Shown here: piece after piece, positions 1-7,853 of the stretch | How the letters are laid out: each line of letters begins with the position of its first letter | How positions within the stretch are numbered: the first letter of the stretch is position 1 | Assembly: GCA_037142435.1 (NCBI GenBank) | Contig: JBAXAO010000013.1 | Location: 1 to 31,795 of the forward strand | Source: CAIMZW01 sp037142435 | GTDB taxonomy: Bacteria > Actinomycetota > Actinomycetes > Nanopelagicales > Nanopelagicaceae | Reading direction: 5' to 3' | Length of the DNA: 31,795 nucleotides | The notes under the pieces: model-generated | What the model was told of the DNA's origin: nothing | The model's database searches: none | The model's input: the letters and a program-made list of their open reading frames with translations, nothing else | Made by a program: the position numbers and the translations under genes

Positions 1-347
1 GAGGAATAATCGAGGCCGGAAAAAATTCGCTGAAAACCTACGTAATCTGTGGAGGTACCACACCATTTCTCATCTTGCCAGTACAAGGTGTTTACAGAAT
101 TGATTCGTCGTGCCACGGGATCGACTTCGATGCCTTCGGTGTTCAATCTTTCCTTTAAGGGCATCGTTAGAGAAAAACCGGTGAATCCGTTCGGGCGGGC
201 GGCAAGAAAAAAATCGGGAAATTCGCTCTCTGGCATTTCGATGGCAACATAAGTTGCGTTTATGCCTAGGAGTTCATAGGCCGCACTGTGTAGCCGTGGC
301 GAGAGGCTATGCGAGATTGGAGAACCTAGTACTGCGCACTTGATCAT
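1..347 (-). CDS. aroE: Shikimate dehydrogenase, N-terminal part (runs off the left edge)
   Basis: AroE reduces 3-dehydroshikimate to shikimate with NADPH in the cytoplasmic aromatic amino acid pathway. Only the first 115 codons are inside the window. The translation starts MIKCAVLGSPISHSLSP, the family's substrate-binding N-terminus. It continues with GFSLTMPLKE (about residues 57-66), whose lysine at position 65 matches the catalytic Lys of the G-x-N-V-T-x-P-x-K motif. INSVNTL (82-88) and TSTDYVGF (98-105) follow; the Asp at 101 matches the catalytic Asp of the N-T-D motif, although the preceding Asn is Ser here. The ATG at 347-345 overlaps the mltG stop in an ATGA junction, so the two are probably translationally coupled. 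This gene is usually found directly after mltG in Actinobacteria. Confidence 0.93.
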   Translation of the reverse strand, partial: MIKCAVLGSPISHSLSPRLHSAAYELLGINATYVAIEMPESEFPDFFLAARPNGFTGFSLTMPLKERLNTEGIEVDPVARRINSVNTLYWQDEKWCGTSTDYVGFQRIFSGLDYS

Positions 348-1363
348 TTAAAGGCACCCGCCGCTAAATTCTTATGGAAGAGAGATTCCCAACTGCCAAA
401 TTCAGCAAAACTTCGCGTGAAGCGGGTGTCACCAGGTCTTACGGTTATGAAATAGATCCAATCGCCCGTTGCAGGATGAAGTGCGGCTTCAATTGCAGCC
501 GTGCTCGGATTAGAAATTGGTGTTGGCGGCAAACCAACATTTCTATATGTATTGTAAGGAGAATCTATTTGTGTACTTGCGGTCGAAAGCGCAATTTGTC
601 CACGAAGATTGGCTGCATACTGAACAGTCGAATTAAGCTGTAATGGCATTCCCATGGTCAGACGATTCAGGATCACCCGTGCAATTTTGGAAAAATCCGA
701 GGCATCCCCTTCGACTTGAATCATGGAAGCGATCGTCAGCATTTGATAAGCATCATACTTTTCGTAACCGATACCCAAGCGGGAAGATGAAAGAGACTCT
801 TGAAAACGCCTTGACATAGCTTCAACAGCTGATTGAGCAGAAGTTCCTTGAGCAAAAGAATACTGAGCCGGAAAGAGCATTCCTTCAAGCGATGATGTCT
901 TATTGGCGATCGAAGGTTTAACCGACTTCCAGCTCGAAAATGCTCGCTGGGATATCGATGGACTGTTCTGTAATAGCGATATCACGTCCGACAACGTAGA
1001 ACCTTCTTTAACGTTGATCAGGCCCACGATCCGTTTCCCGTCAAGCATCTGAGCAAGGGCAGTGACTGCGGGGATACGCGTATTTACTCTGTGGGTTCCA
1101 GGAGCAATAGCTCTCGATCTTGAATCAGCCAGGGCTACTTTCAAAAAACTCTTGCTGGTCTTTACAACACCTGCCTTTTGCAGCGAAATTGCGATCTGTG
1201 AACCATTTTCACCATTGGCTACTTGAACAGTTGTCTCTGCGCCAAGTTGGCCCGCCGGAAAGTCGTCATTGTTACCAGAAAACGCAAACCAGATACCAGC
1301 GACCAGCGACAACACGGCTACTGAAGCAATGATCAAGCGCGCTCGTTGAGAAACTCGATTCAT
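344..1363 (-). CDS. mltG: Endolytic murein transglycosylase MltG (YceG-like)
   Basis: MltG cleaves nascent glycan strands at the outer face of the membrane and so sets peptidoglycan chain length. The 339-residue product is close to the family's usual size. It has one N-terminal membrane anchor (about residues 9-28) and then an extracytoplasmic YceG domain. Landmarks are VKEGSTLSDVI (118-128), LEGMLFPAQYSF (159-170) and the active-site stretch ASMIQVEGD with the conserved Glu at 218. IARVILNRL and MPLQLNSTVQYA follow, then SPYNTYRNVGLPPTPISNPS. The usual Asp in LQSDPTV is Asn here. It overlaps ruvX upstream and aroE downstream by 4 bases each, which indicates a coupled ruvX-mltG-aroE unit. Confidence 0.95.
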   Translation of the reverse strand: MNRVSQRARLIIASVAVLSLVAGIWFAFSGNNDDFPAGQLGAETTVQVANGENGSQIAISLQKAGVVKTSKSFLKVALADSRSRAIAPGTHRVNTRIPAVTALAQMLDGKRIVGLINVKEGSTLSDVISLLQNSPSISQRAFSSWKSVKPSIANKTSSLEGMLFPAQYSFAQGTSAQSAVEAMSRRFQESLSSSRLGIGYEKYDAYQMLTIASMIQVEGDASDFSKIARVILNRLTMGMPLQLNSTVQYAANLRGQIALSTASTQIDSPYNTYRNVGLPPTPISNPSTAAIEAALHPATGDWIYFITVRPGDTRFTRSFAEFGSWESLFHKNLAAGAFK

Positions 1364-1806
1364 ATAACTTCACCTTGGATTTTTCCGGTCAGTTTCTCCT
1401 GCTGCAAGGCTGACTCCAAAATGGCTACAGCGGCGATGGCATCGACTTTTCCGCGCGCTGCTTTGGCGCTGTGGCCAGATTCTTGCAAATCTTTTAAGGC
1501 GGTAACTGTTGTCAATCGTTCATCGACTGAGTAAATCGGTATTTGAGTCATCGTCCTGAGTACGCCGATGAATTCAAGAGCGCTTTGGCTCTTCTCGCTG
1601 ACTAGGCCAGAGAGATGTTTGGGATCTCCTACGACGATGTAGATAGGTTCTATTTCTGTTAAGACTTCGGAGATTTTTTCGCGTAATTGCAGGTCATTTG
1701 CCAATAATGTTATTAGTGGCGACGCAAGAATCCCATGAAAATCCGAAACCGCAACGCCAATACGTACCGTTCCGAAATCGAAAGCAAGTCGGCGGCCGGC
1801 TCTCAT
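1360..1806 (-). CDS. ruvX: RuvX/YqgF family RNase H-fold protein (putative pre-16S rRNA nuclease / Holliday junction resolvase)
   Basis: This is a 148-residue RNase H-like nuclease of the YqgF family, linked in bacteria to 16S rRNA 5' maturation and possibly junction resolution. The N-terminus RLAFDFGTVRIGVAVSD carries the first catalytic Asp and the glycine turn of the fold. VVGDPKHLSG in the middle and YSVDERLTTVTA carry the family's DER/T signature, and the C-terminal stretch GKVDAIAAVAILE supplies the last acidic residue. It lies 5 bases after alaS and overlaps mltG by 4 bases. The order alaS-ruvX-mltG-aroE is standard in Actinobacteria, which supports the assignment. Confidence 0.94.
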   Translation of the reverse strand: MRAGRRLAFDFGTVRIGVAVSDFHGILASPLITLLANDLQLREKISEVLTEIEPIYIVVGDPKHLSGLVSEKSQSALEFIGVLRTMTQIPIYSVDERLTTVTALKDLQESGHSAKAARGKVDAIAAVAILESALQQEKLTGKIQGEVI

Positions 1807-1811
1807 CTCGG

Positions 1812-4493
1812 CTACTTAACGGCAGTAGTGATCAGTTGAGTGATTTCGGAAAGTGCTAAGGAAATAGCAGACATATTTGCTCCGCCACCTTGCGCAAAAT
1901 CATCGCGACCGCCACCGCCACCGCCCAAAACTATGGACCCGGCCTTAACGAGTTCGCCAGCCTTTATCCCAATATTCTTGGCCTCATCGCTAACTGCAAC
2001 AACCAGAGTCGCACGCTCATCTCCTCGAGAAATTAGCACGACTACCCCGGACTTTAACTTGGAGCGCAACCCGGTTGAGATCTGTCGAAGATCTTCTACC
2101 GAAACCCCAGCGGCGATTTCGGCAGCGATGAGTTCAACCGAACCAATATTCGTCTTTGCGATCAGAAGTGAATCGGCTGCCTGTAGAGCTTGTGCCGAAT
2201 GGAGCGCTGTGAGTTCTTTTTCTACTACTTTCATGCGTTCCAACATCGCGTGGATGCGTCCAGGCAATTCTTCGCTCTTGGAAACTTTAACAATCTCGGT
2301 CAGCGAATTGAGGAGGAGATGTTCTCTGGCGAGGAAATCAAATGCATCATGTCCAACTAAAGCCTCGACCCGTCGCACTCCAGCGCCAATGGAGGATTCA
2401 GAGAGTAGTTTTACTAAACCTAATTGCGCAGATGAGCTGACGTGAGTTCCGCCGCACAGTTCGTGCGCCCAATCTCCGACACTTACTACTCGGACCCGCT
2501 CGCCATACTTTTCGCCGAAGAGGGCCATTGCACCCATTGCTTTGGCTTCGGGTTGGCTCATAACTTGAGCGCGAACCGACAGATTCTCCAGCAACAAGGC
2601 GTTGACGCGCGTTTCGACATCGTGGAGGACTGAGGCGGGCACAGCACCATTAGCTGGGAAATCAAATCGGAATCTGCCAGGTGCATTCTCGGAACCTGCC
2701 TGCGTGGCTCCTTCGCCTAGCGCCTCACGAAAAGCTTTATGCACCATATGAGTTGCGGTGTGGGCCCGAGAGATTGCCATTCGGCGCTCACGATCAATTT
2801 TTGCGAAAGCAGCAGCACCCTTTTCCACGTGGCCAGAAAGAACCCGCCCGCGATGGATGTAGAGACCAGGAACTGGACTTTGCACTTCATCCACCTCTAC
2901 GACCGCGCCGTTTGCCAGCGTGATGGTTCCACCATCAGCCAACTGACCGCCGGCCTCGGAGTAGAACGGAGTGCGATCGAGAACGATCTCAATATCCTGA
3001 TCGGGACCAACCTCGGAGACCACTATGCCGTCTACCAAAAGAGCGTTAATCGTCGACTCAGATTCAATATTCTCGTAGCCAATAAAATTGGTTGAGCCAA
3101 CTTCATCCATAATCGCGCGGTATTGGCTGAGATCGGTGTGACCGGTTTTTTTGGACCGAGCATCTGCTTTGGCTCGGTCTTTTTGCTCCTTCATCAATTT
3201 GCGGAAACCATCTTCATCCACCGCGAGTTTGATCTCTGAAGCCATTTCTAGAGTGAGATCAAAAGGGAAACCGTACGTATCGTGCAATTTGAATACTGTC
3301 TCACCAGAAAGTTTTGTGGACTTTTCTTTGTTCGCTTGCACCGCAGCAAGATCAAAGATTTGTGTGCCGCTCTTGAGTGTTTGAAGAAATGATTCTTCCT
3401 CAGCAGCCGAAACGGCTTTGATTCGCGCTTGATCAGCAATTAATTCTGGGTATTGAGCTCCCATCGCATCGATGGAGGCATCGATGAGTTCAACGATTGT
3501 CGGTTCGTGGGCTCCAAGGATGCGCATATTACGAATCGTGCGGCGCATCATGCGGCGCAACACGTAACCTCTACCTTCATTGCCAGGCAAAACTCCGTCA
3601 CCGATCAGCATCATTGCTGTACGGGCATGATCGGCAACTACGCGCAAATCCACATCGCTTTTGGGATTGCTTCCGTATTTGACTCCAGTTAAGAATGAAG
3701 CACGATTGAGAATTTGCATCGTGGTATCAATTTCATAAATGTTCTCAACACCCTGCAAAAGCGCAGCGGTACGTTCTAACCCAAGGCCCGTATCAATATT
3801 TTTGGCAGGGAGTTCTCCGACAATTGGGAAATCATCTTTGGTACCACCTTGACCACGCACGTTCTGCATGAAGACCAAGTTCCAGACTTCGAGGTAGCGG
3901 TCCTCATCTGCGACCGGTCCACCTTCTTTTCCGTAGGCAGGTCCGCGATCGTAATAAATCTCCGAGCATGGACCGCAGGGACCAGGGACACCCATAGACC
4001 AAAAATTGTCAGCCATTCCACGTCGCTGAATGCGTTCGCGTGGAACTCCGATTTTATGGTGCCAAATGTCGGCTGCTTCATCATCGTTTTGATAGACCGT
4101 TACCCAAAGTTTTTCTTCAGGGAAGCCATATCCCCCATCTGCAATGGATTTGGTTAAGAGCTCCCAGGCAAGTGCAATTGCGCCCTCTTTGAAATAGTCT
4201 CCAAAGGAAAAATTGCCACACATCTGAAAGAAAGAGGCGTGCCGGGTCGTCTTTCCAACCTCATCGATATCTAGGGTACGCACGCATTTTTGGACAGAAG
4301 TGGCTCGGATGAATGGCGGCTTCACTTCACCAAGAAAATATGGTTTGAACGGAACCATTCCGGCATTTACCAACAGAAGGTTGGGGTCGTCGGCAATTAA
4401 CGATGCTGATGGCACGACCGTATGTGTGAGCTGTTGGCTGTTGCCTGATTCAAAGAACCGAAGCCACCGCTCACGAATTTCTGCGGAGTTCAC
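1812..4493 (-). CDS. alaS: Alanyl-tRNA synthetase
   Basis: AlaRS charges tRNA-Ala and clears mischarged Ser- and Gly-tRNA-Ala. The 893 residues are full length. The class II catalytic core opens with MNSAEIRERWLRFFE, with motif 2 around RHASFFQMCGNFSFGDYF (84-101) and GLGLERTAALLQG (236-248) later in the aminoacylation domain. The editing domain shows HTATH (578-582) and ELCGGTH (678-684), which together give the zinc-binding HxxxH and CxxxH set. The C-terminal DHHA1/C-Ala domain ends with a run of six glycines followed by RDDFAQGGG. All key residues are present. It starts 5 bases after the DUF948 gene and ends 5 bases before ruvX. Confidence 0.98.
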   Translation of the reverse strand: MNSAEIRERWLRFFESGNSQQLTHTVVPSASLIADDPNLLLVNAGMVPFKPYFLGEVKPPFIRATSVQKCVRTLDIDEVGKTTRHASFFQMCGNFSFGDYFKEGAIALAWELLTKSIADGGYGFPEEKLWVTVYQNDDEAADIWHHKIGVPRERIQRRGMADNFWSMGVPGPCGPCSEIYYDRGPAYGKEGGPVADEDRYLEVWNLVFMQNVRGQGGTKDDFPIVGELPAKNIDTGLGLERTAALLQGVENIYEIDTTMQILNRASFLTGVKYGSNPKSDVDLRVVADHARTAMMLIGDGVLPGNEGRGYVLRRMMRRTIRNMRILGAHEPTIVELIDASIDAMGAQYPELIADQARIKAVSAAEEESFLQTLKSGTQIFDLAAVQANKEKSTKLSGETVFKLHDTYGFPFDLTLEMASEIKLAVDEDGFRKLMKEQKDRAKADARSKKTGHTDLSQYRAIMDEVGSTNFIGYENIESESTINALLVDGIVVSEVGPDQDIEIVLDRTPFYSEAGGQLADGGTITLANGAVVEVDEVQSPVPGLYIHRGRVLSGHVEKGAAAFAKIDRERRMAISRAHTATHMVHKAFREALGEGATQAGSENAPGRFRFDFPANGAVPASVLHDVETRVNALLLENLSVRAQVMSQPEAKAMGAMALFGEKYGERVRVVSVGDWAHELCGGTHVSSSAQLGLVKLLSESSIGAGVRRVEALVGHDAFDFLAREHLLLNSLTEIVKVSKSEELPGRIHAMLERMKVVEKELTALHSAQALQAADSLLIAKTNIGSVELIAAEIAAGVSVEDLRQISTGLRSKLKSGVVVLISRGDERATLVVAVSDEAKNIGIKAGELVKAGSIVLGGGGGGRDDFAQGGGANMSAISLALSEITQLITTAVK

Positions 4494-4498
4494 TTTTG

Positions 4499-4888
4499 TT
4501 ACTCGGACTCCTCTGAAGAGCGACGCTTAGTGCCCTTTTTGGGTTTGCTCGCATTCTTCTTCATTTGTGCTGCGGTTAAGAGTACGCCTGCAGCTTTCAT
4601 GGCCATATTATTTTTATCCATAAAAGAGCCCGTGGCTGCCGTTATCTTCTCGGTTAGATCTTCGGCAGATTTTGAGATTCGATTAATGCTGTGGAGCGGT
4701 CCGTTCACAAGAGTTACGGTCGTCGTAACTTCTTCGAGCAGCGGAGTGGTCTCATCCGTGATCGCCTTGAGACTGGTTTTGGCCTCATCAACTAATCTTC
4801 CAACTCGAATTACTGCATAGGCGATTGCGGCGGCAATAATCGCCAACGACGATGCTGCGATAATGGTTGCGATTCCTCCTGGACCCAT
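4499..4888 (-). CDS. DUF948 family membrane-anchored protein
   Basis: This small protein of 129 residues has no known enzymatic role. It has one N-terminal transmembrane helix (about residues 5-27, rich in Ala and Ile). A helical, probably coiled-coil segment follows with repeating Thr/Val/Glu positions (about 28-95). The tail is very basic (KKNASKPKKGTKRRSS) and ends in acidic residues. This layout matches the DUF948 family, which in Actinobacteria usually sits just before alaS, as it does here with a 5-base gap. An AGGTAGG-like ribosome site lies upstream of the ATG. Function is unknown; a role at the membrane or envelope is a guess from topology only. Confidence 0.8.
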   Translation of the reverse strand: MGPGGIATIIAASSLAIIAAAIAYAVIRVGRLVDEAKTSLKAITDETTPLLEEVTTTVTLVNGPLHSINRISKSAEDLTEKITAATGSFMDKNNMAMKAAGVLLTAAQMKKNASKPKKGTKRRSSEESE

Positions 4889-4913
4889 AGTTACAGCCTA
4901 CCTGAAATCAATC

Positions 4914-7178
4914 TCAACTCGAGGCACTAAAAACCGGTATCGAGATATCGGGCTTTTCGTGCGCCTTATGGGCGCGCAGTGCAGCCTCGTGGTAACGCTC
5001 GATGAGCTCGACGTTTTCGGCTCGAGAATACGGTTGCCCATTAACTAGGGGGCCGACTCCACCCTCCATAACTGCAATAACATCCTCGCCCGACATGGTC
5101 TTATGGGTCTCAAGTGCATGAGCTAGGGAGAGAACTTTGCCTCGATTAGTCACCAAGATTTCCTCGGCCTTGTCGAGCAGCGTTGAAAGGTTGTCTTCGA
5201 TCCGGTCAGAGAGCGCTCGTCGAAGTTCCTTCACACCATCATCCTTTGGTTTTCCACCACCACCAGGAGCCCCAACTTCAAACCTTCTGTTAGAGGCGTG
5301 GGAGGAGACCGTGGAACCCATGCCCCAATGGCCCTCCATAAAACTGGCAATAGTTGTGGCACTTTCCAAATCACCGGACACTCCCGAGGAGTTATCGCCA
5401 TCGAAGAAGAGTCGTTCCCCGGCCAAACTAGCGAGTGAAACCAAAATATCTGCTTCATACTCGGTTCGCCACCTCGTGAATTGATCATCTGGCGGAATGC
5501 TGGCCACCATTCCTAAGTAATCCGAACCCTTCTCGATCGTTGCGAGGTCGATCGACATATGGTGACGAACTAAATAGGCCATAACACCGTGGCATGCTTC
5601 ATGAACTGCCACCGCATGACGTTCGCGTTCAATGTATTCAACGTCTTCTGCAGGTCCTAATTCCTTTAATTGTTTGGCACGAATAATGTCGGCCCACGAA
5701 ATGGAATCACGGCCATGGCGTATCGCCATGATCAACGCTTCATTGATCGTGTCTTTAATCGTCGCGCCAGTTGCATAAGGTGTAATGGTTGCCAATTTAT
5801 CAATCTCTTCACTCGAAAGAGAGTGAGAAACTTTTGCTAGATAGCCTTCGTAGGTGCGAACTCGTCCAGCTTTGCTGGGATACCCGACGCGATACATGCG
5901 ATCAATACGACCAGGCCGCAATAGCGCTTCATCAAGCGCCTCTGGCATATTCGTGGCCATCACCACCAAGATGCGATATTTCGGCGGGTTTTTGGGACGC
6001 ATACCCAATGTGCGGCGCACGATGCGATTGAAGAAACCCCGAGGCTTCTTTAAGCCAGATAATTCCGTCAACAGGGCTTGCAGGGTTCCCATGCCCGCCC
6101 CGCCGCCGCCCATCGCCGTTCCTGCGACAAAAGAATCCTGCTTAAGGCGAGCTTGAGTAATAAGCGAACTTGCGGGCTCGGAGAGGTAATTACCACCATG
6201 GCAAGGAGTACTGAAAATCGAACTGTCGTTGCTGAAGCGGCCACCAGTTGTTGAAATGCCACGGTTGCCCAGGGCATCTGCTTCATCAAAGAAGACCACG
6301 ACGCCGCCATAACGCAACGCCAGCTTACGGAGTTTCCTAAATAGACCTTTAACTTTAAGAACTCCGACACCAAAGAACATATTGTTGAAGGCACCCGGGT
6401 CGACAAAAACGAAAGGTTTCCCAGTCTCACCCGCCATAGATTCAGCCATCAAGGTCTTGCCTGTGCCGGGAGGTCCCCATAAAAGAATTCCGCCAGGTAC
6501 ATATCCCCCGTGTTTTTCGATTTCTTCGGGAGATTCAAGAAATAGTAAATTCTCACGTATCCGGTTCAGCACATGATCCTGGCCCCACACATCTGAAAAT
6601 CGGGTGCGAATATCATCGGGGAAGTATGTGTCGATTCCACCTCTACTAAGGAACCAGAACATCGCCACAAATTGAATAACGACGAAGAACACACCAAAGA
6701 GAAGTTGGGCGAGTAGCGGCAGTGCACTCCAGAGAGCTTTTGGCGCCAAGAAGAGAGCTCGAACGGGAGTTTCCTTGTAGATAGCTCCCAGGACAACCGC
6801 GAGCAAGACAACAGTCAGGATTGCTTTGGCGACTCGAGACAACCGGTAGCGATTCCAATCGCTGAATTTGTGAATCAGACGATCAATGCCTGCAAAGTAT
6901 TTCTGCCAAACACCGTGATAGGGAGCGGCGATTTCAGCAGTTAGGAAGTGCAGTTGGCGAATAGTTTCCAGACCGAATAGTGCAAAGAGCCACCAACGTT
7001 TATGAAAACCATCTATTACGGCATCGTGGATATTGAGTAGCGGATTGTCGGCCATCTCAGCCCACATAAGCACGACAAAGACAATCGTGAAAAAAATCAA
7101 GAATTTGACCCGGTCGTAAAAGGAGAGATGAATTCGCGTCTTTCGATCGGTGTCTCGTGGACGACTGGATTCGGTCAT
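4914..7178 (-). CDS. FtsH-like membrane AAA+ zinc metalloprotease, divergent
   Basis: This 754-residue relative of FtsH (peptidase family M41) should use ATP to pull membrane or cytosolic proteins into a zinc protease chamber. The AAA domain has Walker A GPPGTGKT (235-242), an FtsH-like pore loop MFFGVGVLKVKGLF (267-280), Walker B VVVFFDEAD (293-301) and ATNMPEALDEALLRPGRIDR (408-427) with both arginines. The protease part has HEACH (526-530) in place of the usual HEAGH, so both His and the Glu remain. The third ligand fits Asp603 in SGDLESAT. Two features are odd. The first 195 residues hold three or four hydrophobic segments (about 26-42, 61-72, 118-135, 151-177) instead of FtsH's two helices around a periplasmic domain. 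There is also a Gly/Ser-rich insertion of roughly 60 residues after Walker B (about 305-398). The ATG overlaps the lipoprotein stop by 4 bases. I would not name it ftsH. Confidence 0.9.
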   Translation of the reverse strand: MTESSRPRDTDRKTRIHLSFYDRVKFLIFFTIVFVVLMWAEMADNPLLNIHDAVIDGFHKRWWLFALFGLETIRQLHFLTAEIAAPYHGVWQKYFAGIDRLIHKFSDWNRYRLSRVAKAILTVVLLAVVLGAIYKETPVRALFLAPKALWSALPLLAQLLFGVFFVVIQFVAMFWFLSRGGIDTYFPDDIRTRFSDVWGQDHVLNRIRENLLFLESPEEIEKHGGYVPGGILLWGPPGTGKTLMAESMAGETGKPFVFVDPGAFNNMFFGVGVLKVKGLFRKLRKLALRYGGVVVFFDEADALGNRGISTTGGRFSNDSSIFSTPCHGGNYLSEPASSLITQARLKQDSFVAGTAMGGGGAGMGTLQALLTELSGLKKPRGFFNRIVRRTLGMRPKNPPKYRILVVMATNMPEALDEALLRPGRIDRMYRVGYPSKAGRVRTYEGYLAKVSHSLSSEEIDKLATITPYATGATIKDTINEALIMAIRHGRDSISWADIIRAKQLKELGPAEDVEYIERERHAVAVHEACHGVMAYLVRHHMSIDLATIEKGSDYLGMVASIPPDDQFTRWRTEYEADILVSLASLAGERLFFDGDNSSGVSGDLESATTIASFMEGHWGMGSTVSSHASNRRFEVGAPGGGGKPKDDGVKELRRALSDRIEDNLSTLLDKAEEILVTNRGKVLSLAHALETHKTMSGEDVIAVMEGGVGPLVNGQPYSRAENVELIERYHEAALRAHKAHEKPDISIPVFSASS

Positions 7179-7834
7179 CGGGTACCTCTCACGGTGAAGG
7201 AGTCGGAAATCTTGTTAAGAAGTTTTTCATTCTTGTTATAACAAACGGTTGTACAGCGAACTATGAGCACATATATCGTGGAACGATCATCAGAGACTAG
7301 AGCGGTTTGATTGATGGTCTGGGGCGATTTTCCAGCTTCGGTAAAGCTATAAATTGTGCGAACGCCGCGAGCGATCTTTTGAATGATTTCACGATCGTCT
7401 AGTACATCAAGCAAAGGCGCAGTTGAGTCGGCCCCTGAAGCCCAAGTCGTCAATGGAACGATGATATTCCGCAGCGAGTTGTAAGAAACCACCCCAACTT
7501 CATCCGGAAGAAGAGTCCGTACTCGCACGTAGACGAGCGGGCTGCTTGGGGCCTTGAGATTGAGTACATCCGTTGGGCCATAATGCGAATTCGGTGAAAA
7601 TGCTTCTTGCCAAAGAACCGAGGCAGCGCGTTCGGCGGCGCCGGTGGTCGTGGAGAGAAGCTCTCGCTTACCAATCGAGGCACCAGAGATTTCATGCCAT
7701 TTATAGGGCACCGTGAAGTAGACGCCATGCTTTTTATCGGCCGCGTACTTCTGGCTGGGAATCCCACAACCTGTCACCAACAATGCCGCCAAAATCCCAG
7801 CCAAAAGTCGAGCTGGATGCTTGGCGATTTTCAC
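7175..7834 (-). CDS. Putative lipoprotein of unknown function
   Basis: The 219-residue product begins at a GTG and has a signal peptide with a basic start (MKIAKHPAR), a hydrophobic core and the lipobox LVTGC. It is therefore predicted to be lipidated on the Cys at about residue 23 and held on the outer face of the membrane. The mature part starts with short motifs of the kind GVYFTVPYKWHEIS and ends KISDSFTVRG. This loosely resembles the alpha/beta PsbP/LpqN-type lipoprotein fold, but I cannot confirm that and recognise no catalytic motif. It lies 19 bases after aspS and shares an ATGA overlap with the FtsH-like protease. A partner or regulator of that protease is an inference from coupling alone. 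Confidence 0.8.
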   Translation of the reverse strand: MKIAKHPARLLAGILAALLVTGCGIPSQKYAADKKHGVYFTVPYKWHEISGASIGKRELLSTTTGAAERAASVLWQEAFSPNSHYGPTDVLNLKAPSSPLVYVRVRTLLPDEVGVVSYNSLRNIIVPLTTWASGADSTAPLLDVLDDREIIQKIARGVRTIYSFTEAGKSPQTINQTALVSDDRSTIYVLIVRCTTVCYNKNEKLLNKISDSFTVRGTR

Positions 7835-7853
7835 GCTCGCGATTCTGCCCTAT

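Noticed and set aside
1840..2445. Plus-strand 201-residue frame inside alaS
   Set aside because: It is rich in Ser, Pro and Thr with no family resemblance, and the opposite strand encodes the fully conserved AlaRS C-terminus.
4914..7178. HEACH reading as a broken protease site
   Set aside because: The Gly to Cys change is at a non-ligand position; both His, the Glu and the later Asp are kept, so the site is probably active.
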